Assembly (NCBI GenBank): GCA_018398765.1
Contig: JAHBMJ010004793.1
Coordinates: 37,882-78,301 of the forward strand
Length of the DNA: 40,420 nucleotides
From: Chromera velia
Lineage: Eukaryota > Sar > Chromeraceae
Direction: 5' to 3'
Of the stretch, positions 31,826 to 40,420 are shown in pieces. The notes under the pieces are model-generated. The model saw only the letters and a program-made list of their open reading frames with translations. It was not told where the DNA came from and did no database searches. The position numbers and the translations under genes were made by a program. Position 1 is the stretch's first letter; every line of letters starts with the position of its first letter.

Positions 31826-32928
31826 GTCTCTGCTGATCGACGTTCTGGCACTTTGATTGAGAGTCTCCGAAAGGGCTAAGTCAGATCGACGCACGCACAT
31901 CTCTGTGGCTGCGTGTTGCAGGGCGAGGCGTGTTGCAGGGCGAGACATGCAGCTGAGAAGACTGAAGCTCCGCGATGACAGTTCTACGTTGTCTGATGAA
32001 GAGGATTCTTGGCACACATGCATGTTCGTTATGTACATTATGTGCCTTTACACTGACTGAACCGAGTATCAACGTGTTGGTGCATTTGAGCAACCTTACT
32101 GGAGCATGCGTAAACCTACACGCAGAACTGCAAGGGCCCGTCACACTAAACCAAAAGAAGCTCCGTGCTGCTTGTCCGCACACTTCGGAATTCCTGTTGC
32201 GACCTTAGCCACCTTTTCGTCTCTATGACGGCTGAAGAAGACAGAGAACGTGAGAGACACTGAATGTTGAAAGGCAGAAGCCCCGCGACTCCATTCGAAA
32301 TCATGGAACCAAAGTGACTGACCTTTATCCATGCGCCAAGATCGAATATTTTCCGCGAAGGCTCATTCTTTCACATCTTCACATTTTGTGTGCATTTCCC
32401 CCTTAGCTTGTGTCATTGACTGGCTCCATTTTCAGATGTCTCTATGGGCATGCAGATCGAAGAGGCGTTCTTCCGTTTGGTTGTTTGAGTTTTTGTGTGT
32501 GTACAAGTGCATAAGCAGAGACGGAATATACATATTTTTACAACTTCAATGCAGTTGGGGATCCTTTGGGCGAGTGCACCTCTGAGAGCCTTCCATTTGG
32601 TGTACTTCTCAAACACGCAAACCCGTCTTCTGAGGTGAGGCGGGAGTGACTGCACGGAAAATTCTGTGCTGTTAGTCTATCAATTTGTCTTTTGTCCAGT
32701 CAGTCAGATTGAACACACGTTGTTGATCCCCTACAAGTCCGACACTGGCACGTCGATCTTTAATATTTGTGCCTGTATGGCAGCTTGTGGAAAAATGCTT
32801 GAATGAGCTCAACCACAAGGTCCGTCCATGGCTCAGGAAAGAGAATCTTTATACATAAACGCAGGACTTAATTTAACGCTACTGCCTTTCTTCTCTCCTT
32901 CCATCTTCTCTTGTTTTTGCTCTTTTAG
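31826..32928. other. Spacer between 5S rRNA and the second LRR gene
   Basis: About 1.1 kb. A 16-bp phrase GCGTGTTGCAGGGCGA occurs twice in tandem near 31911-31943. I looked for U6 snRNA, a spliced-leader RNA and tRNA boxes and found none. 5' exons and the promoter of the plus-strand LRR gene may lie here, but no exon is convincing. Confidence 0.4.
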
Positions 32929-33801
32929 GATGTCTCTGATTTGGCGTCCAGAAAAGAGTCCTTTGGGGTCGCCTGGGTGGTCCTCCGCTTGTCTCAGAAG
33001 GTCGGTGCGTGGGCGTGAATTGTGGCAGTGCGGTTTCGATTCCTCCTGCCAGATTTGTCAGTCTGTATCCGTCCCTTGGCGCTGGTAAGCAATGAAGAGA
33101 AGAGAAGAGAAGAGAAGAGAAGAGAAGAAATGGGGGCACTTTTGTATCCAATACGGACGTTTCTGCAAATCTGTCTGTGTCGCTGAATGTACGTATGTGT
33201 CTATGCATTCATCTATGTGTGCATGTTTGTGTGAAGAAGTATGAAAAAACAGTCAGCGCGGCTGAAATGAATGCAAGGAAATGCGAAAGAACTGCACCTT
33301 TGGCTTCATACGTCTTTCCTGTTTGTCTCTCTTCCTGTATTTTCTCTGCAGACTCAGAGAGATGCACCGCCGAACTTGATGAGGCTGAACCTTCCTGGTC
33401 AGTTGGGGGGGCTGCAGGGTTGTTGCGAAGAGAAGAGTTTGGTATGGGGGCGGAACGCGAGGAGAATGGAGAAAAGAAAAAGAGTGACGTGCTACAGGAG
33501 AGCCGAAGAAAAAAAATCTATCTGTCAGTCTGTTTGTCTGTATCTTGATCTCTTTCTCCTTTCTTGCTCGTCCTTTGTTTGTGAAGCCTCATTTTCCCCT
33601 GCCTGCTCCAAACTGATTCAAACCTCTGCCGGCCCTGCATTGGATGTCTTTGAGCAGGATGCAAAGCTAATCAAGGGGGGACGTTCTTTCCCTCTCCCGG
33701 GAAGCTCTCTCTTCTTCTTCATGGACTCCCACAGTCGATAGAAGAACTGACACTGGGTCGGTCCCTGCATGGATCTTCGTCTTTTTCTCTGTGCACAGCT
33801 G

Positions 33802-33868
<67 letters not shown>

Positions 33869-34765
33869 TTCACGGACAGACAACCGAAAAGGGAGGGGAA
33901 AACATGAAAGAATCGCCAAAGAGGAGACGAACAATTGGAAAAACAGACAGTGCGACCTTACAACTACATGTGCTGCACAATACGATCCGATTGGATCTCC
34001 TCAAATTACTTGGCTTCGATCTGATTCTAACCACACGACAGAGAGCTAGACCGACCAACTCGTGAGCGACACAAGTCCTCATGCGTGCGTTCCTGTCTAT
34101 CCACCTGTCTCTCTCTGTCCCCCTCTTCCTTCCTCTCCCTCTGTCTCTCTCTTCGAACGTGTGCGTGTGTCTGTACGTCTGTTTGTGCTTGTGCCCGTGC
34201 CTGTGCAGGTCTTTCTACAGTGAAGAAGGGCGCCCTTCCCGTTCTGTGTCGCTTCCTTCAACGGGTTGGGGGTGGAGAAGGAGAGGTGGAAGGGATTCGG
34301 TGTCGCACATGCAGATTGAAGATCTTCTGCTTCTCTACAGGTCATTCGGTCTCTTTTCATCTCTCTCTAATTTCCTCCGACTAGACGCATTATCACCTTA
34401 CGGAAACGCTGAGCATGCAGGGGAATGCAGATTCTCTCACTGCCGGACAAAAGCATCCAAAGAGCGAAGATGCTCACACGGACAGACCGCCTCAAGACCC
34501 CATTTTTGTTCCTGGTACGTCTCCATACACCCACTCTGATTCGTGCCCTCCATCCCTCACTGTGTTTCTCTCTCTCTCTCTCTCTCCCTCTCTCTCTCTC
34601 TCAGGAATCACAGCCCCATTCAGGGTACCCCAGAAAAGTGAAACTCCAACACCTGAAGGTCAGAGAGAGGGACAGAGAAAGAGGGAGAGAGAACTTAGAA
34701 AGACTACCCCTCCTTTTTCCTCTCCCCGCGAACCCGTCTCCCTCTCTCTCTCCCTTTCTCCCTCC

Positions 34766-34822
<57 letters not shown>

Positions 34823-36219
34823 TGTGTGTGTGTTTGTGTGTGAGTGTGTGTATGTGTGTGCTTGTGCCAACTTCTGAATTGTTTCCCGGCCTCTATGGTA
34901 TTACTATTCCGTCTCTTTGCGGTCCACAAGATCGCCTCCTGATTCCCGCATATCCCTCTCGTTTCCCTTTCATGCACATCGCGCGGCGCTCTCTTCCTCT
35001 CTTAGTTGTCTCTTTTGTGCAAGTCCAGTTGGTTTCCTCTCCACACTACTATAGTCCAATCTAGCTTTTCCCGCCAGTGTGACACTTCTTGCACAGAGAA
35101 TATAAAAAAAAAAAATCACCAAGTTTGTGTACTCCCGCCCCTACTCCGTTGGCACGTACTACCTATACTCCGAAGTACGTCGGCGCGCAATGCGCGCCCA
35201 CTCTCGTGTATCAACCCTGCGTCATTTTTCGGGTGCCTTCTTCCTTCTGTCCCCGTCCCCACCCATGTAACCTCCCCTGCCCCCTTCCTTTCCCTTCCCT
35301 TTCCCTCCCACTCCTCTACTCTCAAGAACGCAGACGAGCTCATCTCTCTACCGGAGGCGAAGGACATCTTTCAGTGCCTCCCGGCGTCTCTGGAGACCCT
35401 CAGCTTCCACGGTCGGTAAAAGAATGATGGACTTAGTCAATTTGCACGTAGGCAGACAGAGAGGGGGGAATGTAAGTGGGGCCTAACCAGCGCATATGTA
35501 AAAAGGAGAAAGATGCAAATTCAAGGATCCAAGTGCGGCACGCTATTCAATGAGGGGCTGGCTTTGTTCGTTCACTCTTACTTTTTCATGGCAAATTCCG
35601 TTCATTCGACTTTACGGTTTGTTCCTCTTGTCATTCGTTCCCTCTGGTGTCTTCTGCTCACATGCAGGCACGATTCTTCATAGCAATGCAATGGAAGCTC
35701 TTCAGGAGGCACTTCTGGAAGGGAAGTTTTCCGGTCTCCGTCGTCTTCATTTGAAAGGTCTGGGTCTCTCCCAGGCGAATTTGGATGCGTTTCTGGGCTG
35801 TTTGGGGGGCACAGAGGGAATTGTGTCACCATCCGTGTGCCCCTCTCTTGAAGCTCTGGAATTCGAAGGGAATCTTTTCGGGCCCCAGAGTGTTCAGTTG
35901 TTGTGCACAGCGGTTGCGCAGAGCACATCCTTGAAAGAGGTTTCCCTCGCGGGTTGTGGTATTAGGGAGGCGAGTGTGCAGGCACTTGCTGATGGGATTT
36001 TGGAGGGCAAATTGAGGCAAGTGGAGGTCCTTGATTTGAGGAGAAATATCTTCGGAGGCTTTGGGGCTGTGGTTTTGTCAGAGGCCCTCACCACGTCTCT
36101 TCTCCCACGTTTGCACACACTGGTGTTGCAGGGAAATGGGTTGGTTCAGAAGGGTGCAGAGGTGCTTGTTGAAGCATTGAGCTCTCCCGATGGCCCTCCC
36201 CTTAGAGCGTTGGACTTTG

Positions 36220-36221
<2 letters not shown>
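32929..36221 (+). CDS. Leucine-rich-repeat protein (ribonuclease-inhibitor type), paralogue of the 1.8-5.7 kb gene, 3' end unresolved
   Basis: Inferred exons: 32929-33000, 34209-34340, 34431-34514, 34605-34658, 35334-35411 and 35668-36221. The first (phase 0 at both ends) carries ESFGVAWVVLRLSQK, matching DSLGIAWLVLHLVKK of the minus-strand paralogue. The others all chain in phase 1. Exon 35334-35411 is 78 bp, exactly as in the paralogue, and ends in LPASLETLSFHG (paralogue LPSSLEELSFR). The last exon gives RI-type LRRs (GLRRLHLKGLGLSQANLDAF, LKEVSLAGCGIREASVQAL). The exons at 34431 and 34605 add a Ser/Pro-rich linker absent from the paralogue. An exon is probably missing between 33000 and 34209. 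At 36222 the frame runs into a (GT)n tract and then AT-rich sequence; no further LRR exon was found. The gene is either truncated, or its next exon lies beyond a long intron whose donor is the GT run. Confidence 0.62.
33089..33128. repeat. (GAAGA)n pentanucleotide repeat
   Basis: Several tandem GAAGA units inside the first intron of the plus-strand LRR gene. Confidence 0.9.
33801..33866. repeat. Compound (CA)n(GA)n microsatellite
   Basis: CA repeats followed by GA repeats, inside an intron of the plus-strand LRR gene. On the minus strand it reads CT then GT. Confidence 0.97.
34739..34862. repeat. Compound (CT)n(GT)n microsatellite
   Basis: CT-rich sequence followed by GT repeats, inside the intron between LRR exons 34605-34658 and 35334-35411. 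Confidence 0.97.

Positions 36222-36289
<68 letters not shown>
36222..36289. repeat. (GT)n microsatellite at the end of the LRR frame
   Basis: A GT run directly abuts LRR codons at 36221. If read through, it encodes Cys-Val repeats and then a short tail to a stop at 36410. If it is intronic, the donor GT is the first unit of the repeat. Confidence 0.96.
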
Positions 36290-36291
<2 letters not shown>

Positions 36292-37028
36292 CTAGGTGTG
36301 TGTCTAGGTATGTGTGTGTGTCTGTGTATCACATAGTGTATCATGATGAGTCTGGGTCTTTATACCCAGCTTTATATGTATGGTTACCGCGTAACAGTTT
36401 ACGCTGCTAGCCATGCTCTTTAATCATAATTAATTCAATTACGGTTACTGTAACTAGGATGGTGAACAGCTAGCCATGCTAGTAGCCATGTCAGTTGCCA
36501 TGATAACCTAGATGATAACTTTTATGCATGTCATGCCCCACAGTTGGCGAGAGCCCAACTGGCAAGTGGTGTGCTCACCGGCTTTAACTATCTCAATTTA
36601 CTTCGAAAAAACAACTAGCAGTGACTCTAGCAGTGACTTCCAGTGAGCTGGGAAGTAAAGTCAATACTAGAGTTAATACTGCCCTTTGCCAGTACGTGTG
36701 ATTAGGACACGATGGCTGGCGGGTTAAGTCCTAGGTTAAGTCAGCTCCTACTAGGCTCCTAGGTCACCTCATCATCATCATCATGCATCACTCATAATAT
36801 CTCAATCAATATCTCATTAATCTATAAAAACAGATAAACACAGCAGTAGTGCACGGCAGTAAACTAAATACTAAGTCTAGTACCAAGTGAACTATAGTAA
36901 GGAAATCAAATATTCAAGTTAAGTTCAATAACTATGTAGCCGAGTAATTAGTTATACATATTTATGCATGTTACTATACATGCTGCTGTTAAAACGTATA
37001 TACGCTAGCATACACATTTATAAAATTA
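36290..37028. other. AT-rich non-coding region left of the inverted-repeat element
   Basis: Dense stops in all frames and many CTAG-containing short motifs, with a (CAT)n run near 36770. No LRR continuation and no gene was seen. Confidence 0.45.
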
Positions 37029-37791
37029 CTAGTGACCAGGTTTGATTTGATTTGATTTGATTGAGGTCGGGCTTAACCTCAAATCAAATCTGCTGGTCTG
37101 ATGGGGCTTGCTCTGACACCCCTATCAAATCTACATGAAATCTATCTCAAATCTAACTTTTAACCTCAAATCTATGCCCTGGGGGGCTCTGCCCCCCAGA
37201 CCCTCCGTTTTCATTATTAAAAAGGCGACTTTAACATACTAAACAAAAACACATCTGAACAAAATAAAACATTCCTTAGGCGCCGGTTAGAGAAAAAAAA
37301 AAAAAAGACCCCAAAAAACCCTTTACTACTAGTACTTTTTTTCTTTTTTTTTTTTTTCTGTATCAGTCAAACAACTGTTGTTCAAGTGTTGTACAAGTGT
37401 TGTTTGTGTGTCGCACAACTGTTGCTAAGTGTTGTTTAGGGTTGAAAAATAAAAAAAAAAGAAAAAAAAAAAAGATCTCCTGAAATCGCTTATTTTTTTT
37501 CTTTCTTTTTTTTTCTCTAGCCGGCGCCTAGAGCATTCCACCATTCTTTTAAAAAATATGCTTCAAAGTTGTTTCAAATCGAATCATTTCTTCTTAAACA
37601 GTCAAAAACCTAAAATTGCGAGTTGTTATTGGTAAAACCTGGGAGAGCTCGCATGTTGGGGAACCTGTGAAGTTAAACTTCAAATCCAACCTCAAATCCG
37701 CCTAGATTTGCAAATCTAGAGCCTTAACCTCAAATCAAATCAAGTCAAATCAAATCAAATCCAAATCTATTAAATCAAACCTGGTCACTAG
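37029..37791. mobile_element. Non-autonomous DNA transposon (MITE-like), 763 bp
   Basis: The ends are perfect inverted repeats of 20 bp (CTAGTGACCAGGTTTGATTT at 37029-37048 and its complement at 37772-37791). A 6-bp direct repeat AAATTA flanks it at 37023-37028 and 37792-37797. Sub-terminal AACCTCAAATC motifs occur at both sides. A second inverted pair lies inside (TAGGCGCCGG...AGAG plus A-run, 37277-37300 and 37507-37530), and a perfect 9-bp stem (CTGGGGGGC/GCCCCCCAG) sits at 37179-37199. No transposase frame is present, so movement would need a helper. A 6-bp target duplication does not fit the common 2-, 3-, 4-, 8- or 9-bp families; I leave the superfamily open. Confidence 0.85.
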
Positions 37792-38323
37792 AAATTACGT
37801 TCATATTAACGAGTATCAACCTAGGTATCAACGTCTGAGCCACACTTTCAACCCATCTAGCTAGCCACCCATATGGCCTATGATGTAGATCCTATCTAGA
37901 GGTCCTATAAACCTAGCTATAAACAAAACTTATTTTGAATTATAGACTTTGAATTGCGTTAATAAAGGCATTTGAACGAGCCACCCTTGCCTACCCATTA
38001 AGTATTTATATTCCTAGATGACAGTAGTAGATGTACGTGTTCTTAGTGTTAGCTAAAGCACCGCTTAGTGTATCTGGTTCGATCTGTAGGCTACGGGTAA
38101 ACTTCCCCGGCAAGGTAATGAATCACCACGTCGATCGATGATTCACTCGACTTTTCAATTGAAGAAGTGACAGCTTGAATGTCAGCTTGATTCATTTCTT
38201 TCATGCATCCCCCCGCCCCCCCCCCCTCTCCATGCAGGCATTTCCCTTTTGGTCGGTTTCCGGTGTTGATATTAGTGGTCTTTTTGTCTGAAAAGGCACA
38301 CACTCAGGCCATTTCAGCTCGGA
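37792..38323. other. AT-rich non-coding flank of the element
   Basis: The right side of the AT-rich island to about 38100, then a C-run near 38210-38226. No gene is recognised. Confidence 0.4.
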
Positions 38324-38743
38324 TTGAGAACCCGATACAGATGTGCGACCTGGCCATCCCTCCCAAATAGACCCACCGCCTTGCCCTCCAATGGACGAGG
38401 TATCTCTGACAGACGGACAGAGAGAGAGACTTCTTTTCGCGTCTGGACTGTGGGTCTGGTCCTTTCTCTGATTTGGGCGGGCTCTTTCCTTCTTCTTTCA
38501 GCTGCGGCAGAGATCGAGATCGAGAGAGAGCAGAAGAGAATGCAGGAGAAAGAGAGGGACAATTGGATACGGTGGGTTGCTTGCCGAGGGGCAGAGGGGA
38601 CAATGCAGACAGGCGGGGCGGGGTGTCTCGGTTGTGTCACGGTTCCGTTAGTCAGCCTTCTTTCCTCTGTTGTTTCGTGTTCTCTGTTACGTTTTTGTGG
38701 AACAAAAAGTTCCCCCCTTGGAGAGGGACGGGGAGAGGTATGA
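38324..38743 (+). CDS. Possible exon of an unknown membrane or coiled-coil protein
   Basis: The open frame contains VGLVLSLIWAGSFLLLSAAA followed by a Glu/Lys/Arg-rich helix (EIEREQKRMQEKERDNWIRW) and a second hydrophobic stretch. A strong acceptor (TTCCTTCTTCTTTCAG) ends at 38501 and a donor GAG|GTATGA at 38737. The true coding part may therefore be the exon 38502-38737, with the first hydrophobic segment being an intronic polypyrimidine tract. No family is recognised and no partner exon was found, so this could be chance. Confidence 0.25.
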   Translation: MRTRYRCATWPSLPNRPTALPSNGRGISDRRTERETSFRVWTVGLVLSLIWAGSFLLLSAAAEIEIEREQKRMQEKERDNWIRWVACRGAEGTMQTGGAGCLGCVTVPLVSLLSSVVSCSLLRFCGTKSSPLGEGRGEV

Positions 38744-40102
38744 ATGGGACGGGACGGGAAGGGACAGGCGAATGGATGGATGAGGGCATGCGACATGGGA
38801 GTAGACAGACGGACGATGACGTTGATTTATTTCGGTAGGCTCACAGGGGTGAAGGATGGGAGGAGGGAAGGCAAGCGCCAGAGGTGTGCCGGATGCGAGG
38901 ATGCACACAGAAGGATTGATTGCATTGAAAGAAAGATACGAAGCGACCGATCGGTCGACTCACTTCCTTCAAGTACTGTCTCTCTGCTGAGAGGAGAAAG
39001 GACGGATCGGATGGATGAGGGAAGGGAAGAGGGACGCGAGAGCAAGCTCAACGGAGATGGCATCGCCTCAGATGTGATTGACATTCTGTCTCTCTTCAAT
39101 GTAGACTCTCTTCTCATCGTTCTTGTTGGTTGAGCAAACAAATAAACACAAACGGAAGTCGAGTGCGTTTTGTTTTGCAACATCGTGTCGATTCATTCGC
39201 AGATAGACGGACGGACAGAGGGATACGTCGAGGAATGGAAGGAAGATAAGAGACAAGCAACCAAATCCATGACTCACTCACTCGCTCAGTGTCAAGCAAG
39301 TGCGTTTGTTCACGTGAGGAGCACTGCCGAATGCTGAGATAGAGAAGAGAAGAACAGAAGAAGAGAGAGCCGGTCGGCTGATGAGATGAGAGAGAGAGAG
39401 AGACAGTGGGTGAATCTGGACTGTCTGTCGGCTGACTTTCTCTTCCCCTCCCTTCTCTTTACCCTCCAGTATGTGCGAGACAGATGCAATATATCTGTCC
39501 GTACTCTTTTTCTCGTCTCCTTACACGGCCTCTTCTCTTCGTTTGCCCCCCCCGCCCCATTTCTTTCTTTCTTTCTGGCCACAATCTCCAAATTCTCCCC
39601 CCCCGCTTGCCTTGCCTTCCGGTGACCACTGAGAGAGCACCAGTAGCCCGGGATGAAAGAGCATATCATATGACTTCTTTGAAGCAAGAAAGAGAGAAAA
39701 AAACTCACTCCTTTTCTGACTTCCCCACTCAAGACGAAACCGACCATCCACCGACCTACCCTCACCTCTCCCCCCCACACACATGCAGACATTGTAGTTG
39801 TGTAGTTGGGATACCAAGACTCCTGTCCCTTCCCTCTCTTTGTCCACACGATCTCAGTCCGTTGAAAACAGACAGACAAAAAGTTCCGACGACGAAAATT
39901 CCCTCCGAAGTCCCAGCCGCCACCCCTTTTTAACGGACTGACAGATTCACAAGCACCCACCCACCCCTCACGCAAAAATATCTCCCCCCCCCCTCCTTGG
40001 CCCCATCCCTCTTTTCTTCCGCCCTCACAGACTGATTATATTCCCTCACCACTTTATTCTGTTGCCCACCTTGAAAGAACATTCTTCCTTTCTTTCTTTC
40101 TG
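38744..40102. other. Gene-poor region with weak open frames
   Basis: Contains open frames on both strands (for example 38744-39133 plus and 39310-39975 minus) that are Arg/Ser/Glu-rich without domains, short GA runs near 39388, and C-runs near 39550 and 39985. I cannot support a gene. Confidence 0.35.
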
Positions 40103-40294
40103 TCATTCCTCCTCTGACTCTCCGGAAGCGATGGAGAGAACCTGTCGGACTGACGGGTGAGATCCCAAAACTTCGCGCAGGCGTTTGTTTCTCTTCTTCT
40201 CTTTTATTTTATTTTCTGCGTCCAGGTATACCCGGCAGAAGCGCCCATCTTCCTCAGGTCGTTCGCTATCGCACAAAGCACAAACATCCATCGA
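40103..40294 (-). CDS. Small hypothetical charged protein or terminal exon
   Basis: A minus-strand frame of 63 codons from ATG at 40294 to the stop at 40103. It begins MDVCALCDSERPEEDGRFC (one CxxC plus a third Cys), continues with a Lys/Arg/Glu helix-like stretch and ends SIASGESEEE. Composition looks protein-like rather than repeat-derived, and an earlier in-frame Met exists at 40309. It could be a complete small protein or the last exon of a gene that starts beyond the window edge. No family is recognised. Confidence 0.35.
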   Translation of the reverse strand, partial: SMDVCALCDSERPEEDGRFCRVYLDAENKIKEKKRNKRLREVLGSHPSVRQVLSIASGESEEE

Positions 40295-40420
40295 TAGATA
40301 AATAGTCAAAAGTGGCTACCCGAAAGAAGAAACAAATAAACATTCTTTCGTTCAAGAAGAAAGAAGAAAAACGATCAATGAATGCATTCCCCTCTATCGC
40401 TGTCGCATTCCCACCCCCCC

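Noticed and set aside
31826-32928. Search for spliced-leader RNA or U6 snRNA linked to the 5S gene
   Set aside because: No spliced-leader signature or U6 core sequence was seen on either strand.
37029-37791. Assignment of the inverted-repeat element to the CACTA superfamily
   Set aside because: CACTA occurs at the inner-facing end, with the opposite orientation, and the target duplication is 6 bp rather than 3 bp.

Overview
This is a eukaryotic nuclear window. Genes are split by introns with GT..AG boundaries and polypyrimidine acceptors, dinucleotide and tetranucleotide microsatellites are abundant, and there is one 5S rRNA gene. Three things suggest a plastid-bearing alveolate alga, most likely chromerid-like (Chromera type): pentatricopeptide (PPR) proteins with signal peptide plus basic, Ser-rich leaders (the bipartite presequence of complex plastids), a PPR array built on 38-residue units, and a phosphagen kinase. 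The taxon is an inference from style, not from a marker.

Layout. 1-1,841: GT microsatellite, then a GATT-rich block holding a duplicated 108-bp unit, then AT-rich spacer. 1,842-5,719 (minus): a multi-exon leucine-rich-repeat (LRR) gene. 6,968-9,334 (plus): a zinc-ribbon PPR protein with 13 repeats. 10,679-12,884 (plus): a two-exon secretory or membrane protein of unknown family. 13,763-16,612 (plus): a membrane-anchored phosphagen (arginine-kinase type) kinase with a charged tail. 16,613-24,099: about 7.5 kb with no gene I can support. 24,100-25,290 (minus): an acidic nuclear-type protein with a weak TFIIS-N-like segment. 25,743-31,377 (minus): a six-exon PPR-KH protein that I reassembled from phase-compatible exons. 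31,705-31,825 (minus): 5S rRNA. 32,929-36,221 (plus): a second LRR gene of the same family as the first. 37,029-37,791: a non-autonomous inverted-repeat element with a perfect 6-bp target-site duplication. 38,100-40,420: only weak coding candidates.

How the parts relate. Two genes are candidate plastid RNA-binding factors (PPR-zinc ribbon and PPR-KH); both begin with a hydrophobic signal followed by a basic leader. The two LRR genes are diverged paralogues near opposite ends of the window. They share an N-terminal exon, a chain of phase-1 exons, and one exon of exactly 78 bp ending in the same LRR motif. AT-rich islands (about 9.5-10.2, 21.7-23.4 and 36.3-38.1 kb) separate the GC-richer gene blocks and look like mobile-element or relic sequence.

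Limits. Exon joins were inferred by eye from frame, splice motifs and homology between the two LRR genes. First exons, UTRs and promoters are mostly unresolved. A 12-base N gap (29,331-29,342) lies in an intron of the PPR-KH gene.
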